Source of the DNA: Bacteroidaceae bacterium | GTDB lineage: Bacteria > Bacteroidota > Bacteroidia > Bacteroidales > Bacteroidaceae | DNA length: 13,984 nucleotides | Direction of reading: 5' to 3' | Assembly (NCBI GenBank): GCA_016302435.1 | Contig: JAEDNQ010000047.1 | Coordinates: forward strand, 1 to 13,984 | Shown: positions 6,377 through 13,984 of the stretch, one piece after another | Numbering within the stretch: position 1 is the first letter of the stretch | Layout: every line of letters starts with the position of its first letter | Position numbers and translations under genes: made by a program | Notes under the pieces: model-generated | Told to the model about the DNA's origin: nothing | What the model saw: only the letters and a program-made list of their open reading frames with translations | Database searches by the model: none

Positions 6377-7018
6377 ATGATTATAGAACAACCCAGCAAA
6401 TGGCTCCGATGGCTCTACCCCAGCGCTATATGGCGCATGAACCCCGATGAGAAAGCCGTCTACCTCACCTTCGACGATGGACCCATACCCGAGTCCACCC
6501 CATGGATAGTGGAGACCCTCGACCGCTACGGTGTCAAGGCCACCTTCTTCATGGTGGGAGACAACGTGAGGAAATATCCCGAACTATACCAGCTCCTGAA
6601 AGACCACGGCCATCGACTGGGCAATCACACACACAACCACATCGGAGGCATCACCGTACCCAGCTCACGCTACCTGCGCAATGCCAACGAAGCAGACAAA
6701 TACATACACTCCAACCTCTTCCGCCCTCCAAGAGGATGGATGCGCAATCAGCAGTACATACGCATCCGCCGCCACTACACCATCATCATGTGGGACCTCG
6801 TCACCAGAGACTACTCCACCCATCTCAGCGCTGACGATGTCTTCGAAAACGTCAAACGCTTCGCGCGCAACGGCTCCATCATCACCTTCCACGACTCACT
6901 CCGCAGCATCGACAAGCTCCGCACCGCCCTACCGCGATGCATCGAGTGGCTGCAGGAGCAAGGCTACGAGTTCAAGGTCTTCGACGAGAAGCTGCAACAC
7001 TCACGAAAGATGAAGTGA
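6377..7018 (+). CDS. Polysaccharide deacetylase (NodB/CE4 family)
   Basis: A 213-residue metal-dependent deacetylase that would remove N- or O-acetyl groups from a polysaccharide or peptidoglycan-like substrate. CE4 motifs appear in order: TFDDGP (31-36, catalytic base and metal-binding Asp33-Asp34), HTHNH (84-88, metal-binding His), RPPRG (116-120), WDLVTRDYS (139-147) and ITFHDS (169-174, catalytic His172). The fourth motif departs from the usual Asp-x-x-Asp-Trp pattern. No signal peptide is present. An in-frame TAA at 6317-6319 and the absence of any ATG, GTG or TTG before 6377 rule out an N-terminal extension, so the enzyme appears cytoplasmic or exported by another route. It is the first gene after the terminator and sits 120 bp before an acetylesterase gene, fitting a carbohydrate-deacetylation theme. 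The exact substrate cannot be read from the sequence. Confidence 0.9.
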   Translation: MIIEQPSKWLRWLYPSAIWRMNPDEKAVYLTFDDGPIPESTPWIVETLDRYGVKATFFMVGDNVRKYPELYQLLKDHGHRLGNHTHNHIGGITVPSSRYLRNANEADKYIHSNLFRPPRGWMRNQQYIRIRRHYTIIMWDLVTRDYSTHLSADDVFENVKRFARNGSIITFHDSLRSIDKLRTALPRCIEWLQEQGYEFKVFDEKLQHSRKMK

Positions 7019-7059
7019 CCCTCCCGAGAGAGACACACACAACCTGAATATATAAGAAT

Positions 7060-7083
7060 CCACCATAATCCTTCATTCGGTGG
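7060..7083. repeat. CCACC/GGTGG hairpin in the gap before the esterase gene
   Basis: CCACC at 7060-7064 pairs with GGTGG at 7079-7083 around a 14-base loop, and flanking AT on the left can extend it past a bulge. The same GGTGG/CCACC pair, in the opposite order, occurs at 6293-6315. No U-tract follows and no promoter box was found in the 120-bp gap. Confidence 0.3.
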
Positions 7084-7138
7084 AGATAGAAATATTACTC
7101 CCAAAGTCTAATCAATTATCCACAAATCAACTACTAAA

Positions 7139-9121
7139 ATGAAACTCCTCCTCTTACTAACATTGATCTTCCTCACCTTCACCACAGGCAGAGCACAGAA
7201 GATAGAAATGCCACAGTTCTTCGCCGACGGCATGGTACTGCAGAGAGAAGCCAGAGTGCCCGTATGGGGCAAAGGACAACCAGGACAGCACATCGACATC
7301 CGCATCGTCAAGAACAATCAAGAGAAAGCCACTGTCATAGCCAAAACCAAGGCAAAGATAGCCACCGACGGCACGTGGAAGGCATACCTGCCAAAGATGA
7401 AGGCAGGCGGCCCATACACCATGATTCTCACCGTGACACCGTCGGGCATCAAGAAAGACAACAATGCCCCAGCAGCCAAGATCATCGACAACATACTCGT
7501 CGGCGACGTCTTCCTCTGCTCCGGACAGAGCAACATGGAACTGCCCATACGCCGCTGCATGGACGCCGTGGCAGACGAAGTGCGCGATTACTCCAACGAC
7601 AACATACGCTACCTCAAGTTCCCCCACCAGTTCAACTACGTGAGCCCCAACGACGATGTCCGCATCCTTCCCTGGCAAAACATCACACCCTCCAACTGTG
7701 CAGAGGTCAGCGGCATTTGCTACTTCATGGCGCGCGAACTGCAGGCACGCTACAATGTGCCCATCGGCATCATCAACTCAGCCGTAGGCGGCACTCAGGT
7801 GCAGGCATGGATGCCACGAGACATCCTCGCCGCCTTCGACGGCTATGACAAAGAACTCCAGAAGCGCAAGTACCATCAGGAGGACTGGGTCGACTCCGTG
7901 CGCAGAGCTGAGACAACAGCCGGCATGGAGTGGGAAAACAAGATGAACGCCACCGACACCGTCCTTCAGCGATGGAACAAGCCTGGCTACAGCTTCGCCT
8001 CATGGAAGACCGTCAACATGTTCACCAACTGGAGCGAAGGCAAGAACGGCTCATTCTGGTTCCGCACCTCCGTCAACATACCCAAACACCTCGCAGGCAA
8101 GAAAGCCATCCTACGCTTCGGAGCCATGAAAGATGCCGACACCATCTTTGTCAACGGACACTATGTCGGCAATACCACCTATGAATATCCTCCGCGTGTC
8201 TACAACGTCAAAGAAAACATCCTCCGCGAGGGCGACAACGAAATCATCGTCCACCTCATGTCGCAGAGCGGCATGGCCAACTTCACCAAGGGCAAGCTCT
8301 ACCAGCTTGAGATAGGCGAACTCGTCTTCCCCATCAAGCCAGAGATACAGATGGCTGTCGGATGCACCATGCCGCAAAAACCTGCCAGCACATACTTCGT
8401 CGACACACCTACAGGACTTTACAATGCCATGATAGCCCCCCTCCAGGACTTCCCCGTCAAGGGCATGCTCTGGTATCAGGGCGAAAGCAACCAAGGCGCA
8501 CCCCAAACCTATGCCAGCATGCTCCAAGCCATGGTAGAAGCATGGCGCACACAGTTCCGCAGCCAGTTCCCCGTCGTCATCATGCAGCTTCCTGGCTACA
8601 TGGCGAAGCACGACAAGCCCATCGAGTCAGGATGGACACGCATACGCCACCAGCAGTATCTCGCCTCACAAAACATCAGCCGAGCAGCCCTCGCGCCCAC
8701 ACTCGACACAGGCGAATACAACGACATACACCCACAAGACAAGAAGACTGCAGGGCACAGAGCAGCTGACCAGATGAGCCGATTGGCCTATGGCGACAAG
8801 TCCTCACAGACCGAAGTGCCCACACCACTCTCTGCCCGCATCGTAGACGGCAAAGCCATCATCACCTTCGCAGGCACAGCAGGCGAGCTCAAGGTCAAGG
8901 GCGACAAGCTCCACGACTTCGCCGTCCTCGTCAATGGCAAATACCAGTGGGCAGAAGCCAACATCACTGGCCCTGCCACCATAGCCGTCTCTCTCCCGCC
9001 TGCCACCACAGCCACCACAGTGCGCTACTGCTGGGACGACTACCCACAGCCTTCCCTCTACAACGCCGCAGGCACACCAGCCCCACAATTTGAAATAGAA
9101 GTGGGCGCTAAGCAGAAATAA
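7139..9121 (+). CDS. Sialate O-acetylesterase-like SGNH hydrolase
   Basis: A 660-residue exported carbohydrate esterase related to sialate 9-O-acetylesterases, which strip acetyl groups from sialic acid or other glycans so that glycosidases can act. A Sec signal ends at about residue 19 (GRA|QK). SGQSNM at 128-133 supplies nucleophile Ser131. WYQGESN at 445-451 is the family's second block, and D529-I-H531-P the catalytic Asp/His block. Between them, about residues 285-392, is an inserted jelly-roll of the beta-galactosidase sugar-binding type (NGHYVGNTTYEYP). The C-terminal 100 residues form a further beta domain. Family members of this length with the insert are common in gut Bacteroidota, where many act on xylan or pectin-side acetyl groups instead of sialate, so the substrate is open. 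A porin gene follows 50 bp downstream, likely on the same transcript. Confidence 0.9.
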   Translation: MKLLLLLTLIFLTFTTGRAQKIEMPQFFADGMVLQREARVPVWGKGQPGQHIDIRIVKNNQEKATVIAKTKAKIATDGTWKAYLPKMKAGGPYTMILTVTPSGIKKDNNAPAAKIIDNILVGDVFLCSGQSNMELPIRRCMDAVADEVRDYSNDNIRYLKFPHQFNYVSPNDDVRILPWQNITPSNCAEVSGICYFMARELQARYNVPIGIINSAVGGTQVQAWMPRDILAAFDGYDKELQKRKYHQEDWVDSVRRAETTAGMEWENKMNATDTVLQRWNKPGYSFASWKTVNMFTNWSEGKNGSFWFRTSVNIPKHLAGKKAILRFGAMKDADTIFVNGHYVGNTTYEYPPRVYNVKENILREGDNEIIVHLMSQSGMANFTKGKLYQLEIGELVFPIKPEIQMAVGCTMPQKPASTYFVDTPTGLYNAMIAPLQDFPVKGMLWYQGESNQGAPQTYASMLQAMVEAWRTQFRSQFPVVIMQLPGYMAKHDKPIESGWTRIRHQQYLASQNISRAALAPTLDTGEYNDIHPQDKKTAGHRAADQMSRLAYGDKSSQTEVPTPLSARIVDGKAIITFAGTAGELKVKGDKLHDFAVLVNGKYQWAEANITGPATIAVSLPPATTATTVRYCWDDYPQPSLYNAAGTPAPQFEIEVGAKQK

Positions 9122-9171
9122 TACAGGTTCCACATACAAAATGTCAAGAGCCTTTACCAAAAAACATAACG

Positions 9172-10284
9172 ATGAAACGATTCATAATCACATCATTCCT
9201 CACAGCCTCCTCCCTCCTCGCCTCTTTCGCCCAGGGAGGAGAGCAGACACCACAGGCAAAGCCCCTCTTCAGCCGCACACTCTCAGAGTGCGTCACCACA
9301 CCAAAGTTCGGCGGTTACTTCATAGGCAAATATGGCTACAGCGACCAAGACGGCAAGCACGGAGGTGATGGCTTCAGCCAGAGGCTTATCCGCCTCTATG
9401 TCGACGGCACAATGTTCGGCGACTTCAAATATCGCATCCAGGCACAGGTCAACAACTCCAGCTTCCACATGAAAGACTACTTCATCGAATGGACACGCTG
9501 GAAGGAACTGTCAGTAAAGGTAGGACAGTACAAGCGAGCCTTCCTCTTCGAGAATCCCTACAACCCCTTCAATGTGGGAGCAGGCGACTATGCCCAGATT
9601 ACCCGCTCCCTCGCTGGCATAGGCGAGAAGGAAAACGGAGTGGCAAACGGCGGACGCGACCAGGGCATACAGCTGCAGGGCGACCTCCTGCCTGCCAAGA
9701 GCGACGGCCACCGCTACATCCACTACCAGTTGCAGATGATGAACGGCCAAGGCATCAACTCCTCCGATGCTAATGCCCGCAAGGACTTCCTCGGCACCAT
9801 ACAGTTCCAGCCCATCAAAGACCTCTACATCGGACTCTTTGGCTGGACAGGCGACTACGTCGGCACCGTGAGCACAGTGGGCGGCGGACAGACCAAAGCT
9901 ACTGTCGACCGCAACCGATGGGCAGCGGCACTGAAGTACGAGCACAACGACTGGACGGTCAGAGCCGAATACGCCCATTCGCAGGGATACCGCCTCAGCG
10001 ACTACAATCCCACTACCGCCTCTTTCACCGGCACAGGCAAGGCCGACGGATGGTATGCTATGGTCGGTGTGCCATGCAACGACTGGCTGAAGCTCTATGC
10101 CAAATACGATGCCTACCGCAATCAAGCCACATGGGAGTCCAACCGCACCATGTACAGCATCATCCCCAACATTCAGCTCCACAAAAATCTCATCATGCAG
10201 CTCCAGTACAACTATGTCCACGACCGTACATCCTCCGACAAGGACTACAACGAGGTGTGGGCAGAGATATATGTACGCTTCTGA
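9172..10284 (+). CDS. OprO/OprP-like outer-membrane porin
   Basis: A 370-residue outer-membrane beta-barrel of the phosphate-selective porin O/P family. A signal peptide ends at about residue 20 (SFA|QGG). The mature protein alternates polar and hydrophobic residues through many short strands, for example FKYRIQAQV, LSVKVGQYKRAF, RWAAALKYEHN and LIMQLQYNYV, and ends in Tyr-Val-Arg-Phe, the terminal aromatic that the BAM machine recognises. The RDQGIQLQGDL stretch is typical of the family. Family members can carry phosphate, pyrophosphate or other anions; the real solute is not determined by the sequence. No phosphate-regulon gene is nearby. Its position 50 bp after an acetylesterase suggests instead a role in taking up released acidic or acetylated products, which is inference. 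No promoter box is visible in the gap. Confidence 0.85.
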   Translation: MKRFIITSFLTASSLLASFAQGGEQTPQAKPLFSRTLSECVTTPKFGGYFIGKYGYSDQDGKHGGDGFSQRLIRLYVDGTMFGDFKYRIQAQVNNSSFHMKDYFIEWTRWKELSVKVGQYKRAFLFENPYNPFNVGAGDYAQITRSLAGIGEKENGVANGGRDQGIQLQGDLLPAKSDGHRYIHYQLQMMNGQGINSSDANARKDFLGTIQFQPIKDLYIGLFGWTGDYVGTVSTVGGGQTKATVDRNRWAAALKYEHNDWTVRAEYAHSQGYRLSDYNPTTASFTGTGKADGWYAMVGVPCNDWLKLYAKYDAYRNQATWESNRTMYSIIPNIQLHKNLIMQLQYNYVHDRTSSDKDYNEVWAEIYVRF

Positions 10285-10318
10285 TGCTGGGGTACTTTCT
10301 CGCTGACATAGTGTAGTC

Positions 10319-10355
10319 AGAAGCGACTCTTAGGATAGAGCCTAAGAACGATTCT
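10319..10355 (+). terminator. Imperfect hairpin after the porin gene (weak terminator or processing site)
   Basis: TCTTAGG (10328-10334) pairs perfectly with CCTAAGA (10341-10347) around the loop ATAGAG. Outer pairs CG/CG and AGAA/TTCT (10319-10322 with 10352-10355) extend it. The following bases are not a clean U-tract, although the next 40 bases are T-rich. It lies 34 bp past the porin stop. Confidence 0.45.
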
Positions 10356-10496
10356 GTGCACTTGTTATTTGGTTGTCACTCGTTTTTCATCTATTTTATT
10401 TCTACCAAGATACGTAAAATATTGTATACTAAAGGTCAAAACACATATTTTCCCATATTTGAAACATGATTTCGCATGGAATACACGGAAAATAGA

Positions 10497-10504
10497 TATA
10501 TTTG
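10497..10504 (+). promoter_or_regulatory. -7 promoter box for the large secreted protein
   Basis: TATATTTG fits TAnnTTTG exactly. A weak -33 candidate, TTCG at 10471-10474, lies 22 bp upstream. Transcription would begin near 10511, giving a leader of about 28 bases. The rest of the 254-bp gap (10285-10538) is AT-rich and holds only this box and the hairpin at 10319-10355. Confidence 0.6.
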
Positions 10505-10538
10505 CAGCTGAAATCTTTAATCTTTTAACCAAATTAGT

Positions 10539-13500
10539 ATGAAAACAATTAGAAAGATGCTGTGCTTTGTTGCAGCGATGATGGTAGCTGTGCTGAGTGG
10601 CTCTGCTGCCGAATGGGAAAAACCTATCCCAAAGAACTGCTCTCTGGAGAGTGGTCAGAGTTATTATTTCTATAATGTGACAGCGAATCGGTTTGTTTCT
10701 ACCGTTGGCATGAAACTCTCGCTTGCTGAAAGCGGTTCGCCAATCGTCATGAAACAAATGAGCAATGGCGACTGGAAGATGCAGGGCGCAGACGGCTATT
10801 TTTATTCCGACGTGGATTATGTAGGATGTAATGGAGAAGAAGGGGATACAAACACAGATTGGTATGTGGAACAGCAGACCAGTGGAGTGTGCTATTTCCG
10901 TCCTTCAAAGAACGACCCTGAATATTCATGGAGTGAGTTTCCCAATATGTGGACTGGAATATCAAATGCAAATGGGGTTATTACCCCTTTGCTCAATGCA
11001 GAAGACGGTTCGCTCGGATGGTACTTTGTAGATGAGAAGGAGTATGACAATTTCTATGCCAAGTGGACGCTCAGTTGTATTATGGAAGAGATGCAAGGTT
11101 ACGGCTACGATGTGAAGGACCTCCTCGCTGTGTACAATACAGCAACAGAGAAGGCTGACTTCGAGGCTGCCATTGCAAGTGTTCAAGACGACTTGAGGTT
11201 GCTCCGAATTGAGCATGCAACGGAAAGCAATCCTTACGACGTCACTTCTATGTATTTGGTCAATGCTGACTTGACAGAAAACTGGACTGAGAATGGCCAT
11301 GATGTGCCAGGATGGACAATGGTGCCTTCTACATTCTGCGGTATGAACGAGTTTGACCAAACTGGTTACTATGAAGACAATAAGACATTAGGTTCATGGT
11401 CAGGTGGTGCTTTTGGTGACAACAAGGTGTATCAGAAGATTACAGGACTGAGGAACGGAAAGTACAGACTGGGCAACTATGGTCTTTGGATTAGACATAC
11501 AGGTGAGGAAGGTGACCCAATCAAAGGTGCTTATATTTATGCTAAGGTAGGCGATAAGTTGTATAAGAATCCTCTCCCAGATACAGGTTGGGGGATTGGT
11601 GAATCACTCGTAGAATTCGAATGCCGTGAAGGTGAAGCAGAAGTGGGAATCATGTTTGAAGCAACAAACGTGGGCCAGTGCGCCATCCTTGACTTCAAAC
11701 TGGAATACCTCGGTGAAAAACCAGCTTCAGAACGCTTGAACACACTCATCGCCAACTCGGAAGCATTGATGGCAGAAGGTGGAATATGTGGCGAATGTGT
11801 GAACCAGTTGAATGAAGATATCGATAATGCTCGCAGTCTTATCGCGGCTAATGACAAGGTAGGTCAGGAGAGTCTTTTCGCTACCTTCCTCAAGGACTAT
11901 GAAGCAGCAGTTGCCAACAAGGAGGCTTACGTGACACTTGCAGGTCTCATCGAGACAGCAAACGAAACTATCTCAAAGGGTGACTCTGAAGAGACGGGTA
12001 TGCTCTCTGACTATATGCTCGAAAATGAGTTGGAGGAGAAAGTGGAAGCATTGGAATTCAACAACGAACAGATTGAAGAGATTATCAATACTCTCAAGGC
12101 TCTCATTGAGAAGGCTGCAAACTCGGTTATCGCAGCAGGTACAGATGTGACAGACCTCTTGGTTAATGGCCACTTTGACACTACAGGTGGATGGGTTGCC
12201 ACACTTAACGACTACAGCATCGATACCAGCAATAAGATTCTTGAGCGTTGGTGGGGTGACTGGAGTGCAGAACAGGTACTTGAGAATGTAGCCAACGGTA
12301 CTTACCGCCTTGAAGTGCAGGGATTCCAGTGGTGTTCATGGGACTGGGCACAATCAGAAACAGACTGGAACGACGGTGATGGAACTCCAACTTATCGTGT
12401 GGATTCTAAAATTAGACTCAATGATAACGAAACAACAATCCAGAACGTGTTTGCTTGTGGTGAGACAGACATCCAGGAGGGATACCAGACTGCAAAAGGT
12501 TGGTACGTACCAAACAGTGCATCTTCAGCCAAGAAATTCTTTGATCTCGGTCTTTATGAAAATGTAGTGGAGACGACAGTTAGTGATAATACGTTGAAAG
12601 TCGTGCTGGACTGTTCGAAGAATGGTTTCTGGAACTGCTTCACAAACCTTCGCCTTATCTATGTAGGATTGGACGTAAAGGAAGCACTCGCTAAACTTAA
12701 AGAAGCAATCGTTTCTGCAGAAGGTTATCTGGGCAGTAAGATGGCAGGTGATGTTCGCAAGAGTCTTGAAGATGCATACGCAGCAGGTGTTGAGATGTCG
12801 AAAGAGGAGGATCCTCAATATAAAGAGGTAAGTGCAGCCGCTAAAAAAATCGCATCCCTCTTTAAATCTGCTGCCGCAAGTATCAAGTCTTACCAGCGTC
12901 TCTCTTTAGTTCTTGCTCGTGCTAAAGACGTGTTGACCGACGAATCTGCAGCATCTACAGAAAGTGGCAAAGAACTCAAGAGCCTCTACGATACCACATC
13001 GGCAGACTATGAATCAGACTACCCATCACTCTCAGGTAGTGCAGTGGATGAAAGATGCGAAGACCTCGAAGTGCTTATCACAAAGGCTATGATGGGTTCG
13101 GGCATCAATGTAAATGACGACATCACTAAATACATTACAAATCCAAGTTTCGAGAATACTTATGGCAATGATGAAACAGTAGATGGCGGTGCTCATACAG
13201 TGCCTTACGGTTGGTCAATGGTCGTTGAAGGTAAGGAATGCCATACAGCACAAGAACTCAAAGATGCTGGTATCAACAGTTATACTTGTATTGAAGAGAA
13301 TAAGTACACAACAGATGGCAACTACTCATACTGCTTGCTCTCAGCTCCAGTACCTGACTCTTATCTCTATCAGACTATCAAGGGCTTGCCTGACGGTACA
13401 TACCGTGTAAGTGTTGACATGACAGTTCCTTACGAGGGTGGTTGTTCACGTCTCACAGGTCAGCGACTCCTTGTCAACAACCATGCTCAGTATTATGGCA

Positions 13501-13925
13501 AACCAGAATACTACATTGAATCAGAACTTGACAAACTCCATCCAGAAGAGGTGTCACGCACATTCGCTGGTTATGACGAAGTGGATTCTAACACAACAGG
13601 TGAAGTTGGCGATATGGGTAATATGCAGACCCTTTCAGTTGAAGTGACCATCGTCAATGGTGAAGACCTCACATTCGGTGTTCGTACAGACAACAATAAG
13701 TCTGCCATGAACCGCAGTTATGAAGAAAACTGGTGGGACTGCACTGGTCGATACAAGATTGACAACTTCCGTATGGTATATGTAAGCACCGACGTTACAG
13801 CTATCGAAGACACAAAGGTTGCAACTCCTGCCGACGATGCTGTTTACAACCTCATGGGTGTTCGTGTCAACCCAGCTAATGTTCGTGGAATCTATATCAA
13901 GGGTGGCAAGAAAATCATCAAGTAA
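10539..13925 (+). CDS. Large modular secreted protein with carbohydrate-binding-like modules and sorting-type C-terminus
   Basis: A 1128-residue exported protein of unknown function. A Sec signal ends near residue 24 (SAA|EW). Residues 25-190 look like a beta-rich head of ricin/beta-trefoil character (YYFYNVTANRFV). Three modules begin with a similar phrase, D-[VI]-T-x-x-x-x-N, at about 234-392, 536-710 and 861-1083. Each has a central G-x-Y-R-[LV] strand (NGKYRLGNY, NGTYRLEVQ, DGTYRVSVD) and ends in a hydrophobic strand closing with Y-[LV]. They resemble galactose-binding-like carbohydrate modules. Helical bundles of FIVAR-like appearance link them (about 396-535 and 711-860). The tail, YNLMGVRV at 1103-1110 and RGIYIKGG near the end, resembles the C-terminal domains of proteins carried by type IX secretion. 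No catalytic motif was recognised, so adhesion or glycan binding is the likeliest role. Codons are visibly richer in A/T than upstream genes. A second exported protein starts 6 bp after its stop. Confidence 0.8.
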   Translation: MKTIRKMLCFVAAMMVAVLSGSAAEWEKPIPKNCSLESGQSYYFYNVTANRFVSTVGMKLSLAESGSPIVMKQMSNGDWKMQGADGYFYSDVDYVGCNGEEGDTNTDWYVEQQTSGVCYFRPSKNDPEYSWSEFPNMWTGISNANGVITPLLNAEDGSLGWYFVDEKEYDNFYAKWTLSCIMEEMQGYGYDVKDLLAVYNTATEKADFEAAIASVQDDLRLLRIEHATESNPYDVTSMYLVNADLTENWTENGHDVPGWTMVPSTFCGMNEFDQTGYYEDNKTLGSWSGGAFGDNKVYQKITGLRNGKYRLGNYGLWIRHTGEEGDPIKGAYIYAKVGDKLYKNPLPDTGWGIGESLVEFECREGEAEVGIMFEATNVGQCAILDFKLEYLGEKPASERLNTLIANSEALMAEGGICGECVNQLNEDIDNARSLIAANDKVGQESLFATFLKDYEAAVANKEAYVTLAGLIETANETISKGDSEETGMLSDYMLENELEEKVEALEFNNEQIEEIINTLKALIEKAANSVIAAGTDVTDLLVNGHFDTTGGWVATLNDYSIDTSNKILERWWGDWSAEQVLENVANGTYRLEVQGFQWCSWDWAQSETDWNDGDGTPTYRVDSKIRLNDNETTIQNVFACGETDIQEGYQTAKGWYVPNSASSAKKFFDLGLYENVVETTVSDNTLKVVLDCSKNGFWNCFTNLRLIYVGLDVKEALAKLKEAIVSAEGYLGSKMAGDVRKSLEDAYAAGVEMSKEEDPQYKEVSAAAKKIASLFKSAAASIKSYQRLSLVLARAKDVLTDESAASTESGKELKSLYDTTSADYESDYPSLSGSAVDERCEDLEVLITKAMMGSGINVNDDITKYITNPSFENTYGNDETVDGGAHTVPYGWSMVVEGKECHTAQELKDAGINSYTCIEENKYTTDGNYSYCLLSAPVPDSYLYQTIKGLPDGTYRVSVDMTVPYEGGCSRLTGQRLLVNNHAQYYGKPEYYIESELDKLHPEEVSRTFAGYDEVDSNTTGEVGDMGNMQTLSVEVTIVNGEDLTFGVRTDNNKSAMNRSYEENWWDCTGRYKIDNFRMVYVSTDVTAIEDTKVATPADDAVYNLMGVRVNPANVRGIYIKGGKKIIK

Positions 13926-13931
13926 AGCATT

Positions 13932-13984
13932 ATGAAACTAAGATATTTATCAATACTATTAACACTTGTGCTGGGCAGTCATTG
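13932..13984 (+). CDS. Start of an exported protein, truncated by the window end
   Basis: ATG at 13932, 6 bp after the previous stop, opens a frame reading MKLRYLSILLTLVLGSH before the window ends. The basic start followed by a Leu-rich hydrophobic run is a signal-peptide or membrane-anchor N-terminus. The tight spacing suggests co-transcription with the large modular protein. Nothing more can be said of its function. Confidence 0.6.
   Translation, partial: MKLRYLSILLTLVLGSH

Noticed and set aside
9511..10221. 236-residue antisense frame inside the porin gene
   Set aside because: Shadow of the C-ending codon bias of the porin; no domain, no promoter or start signal.
9172..10284. Phosphate-regulon assignment of the porin
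   Set aside because: The family name suggests phosphate, but no pst, pho or phosphatase gene is in the window, so solute was left open.

Overview
The window reads as a fragment of a Bacteroidota chromosome, most likely Bacteroidales close to Prevotella/Segatella. The signs are promoter -7 boxes of the TAnnTTTG type, start codons mostly without a Shine-Dalgarno sequence, and the protein families present: tandem FKBP isomerases, a DUF2723/GT117 membrane protein, an OprO/OprP-like porin, and a modular secreted protein ending in a type IX-secretion-like tail. All recognisable genes are on the + strand. The genus is an inference.

Layout. Positions 1-660 hold no convincing protein gene. They contain a helically phased 10-bp repeat array (about 47-116), a good promoter (132-163), a strong Shine-Dalgarno site with a 14-codon mini-ORF, and consecutive hairpins to about 482 that could belong to an undescribed structured RNA. 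A second -7 box (583-590) precedes two FKBP-type peptidyl-prolyl isomerases (662-1522 and 1581-2666) that arose by duplication. One is a lipoprotein. The other is soluble or periplasmic with an added Lys/Ala-rich helix. Next come a 1143-residue DUF2723 membrane protein (2786-6217) and a strong intrinsic terminator (6229-6277).

The second block is a NodB-type polysaccharide deacetylase (6377-7018), a sialate-O-acetylesterase-like SGNH hydrolase (7139-9121) and a porin (9172-10284). They are closely spaced and suggest de-esterification or deacetylation of carbohydrates plus outer-membrane uptake, but there is no SusC/SusD pair.

The third block starts after a 254-bp AT-rich gap with a hairpin and a promoter. 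It contains a 1128-residue secreted protein (10539-13925) built of a beta-rich head, three carbohydrate-binding-like beta modules, two helical linkers and a sorting-type C-terminus. A further exported protein begins 6 bp later and runs off the window. By eye, this block uses many more A/T-ending codons than the strongly C-ending genes upstream, so the block boundary is also a compositional boundary.

Working together (inference): the first block looks like an envelope-protein maturation unit in which periplasmic prolyl isomerases, rich in Bacteroides-type O-glycosylation sequons, sit beside a putative GT-C glycosyltransferase. No established exotic system (CRISPR, phage, transposon, toxin-antitoxin) was seen. 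The least explained parts are the 5' non-coding region and the large modular secreted protein.
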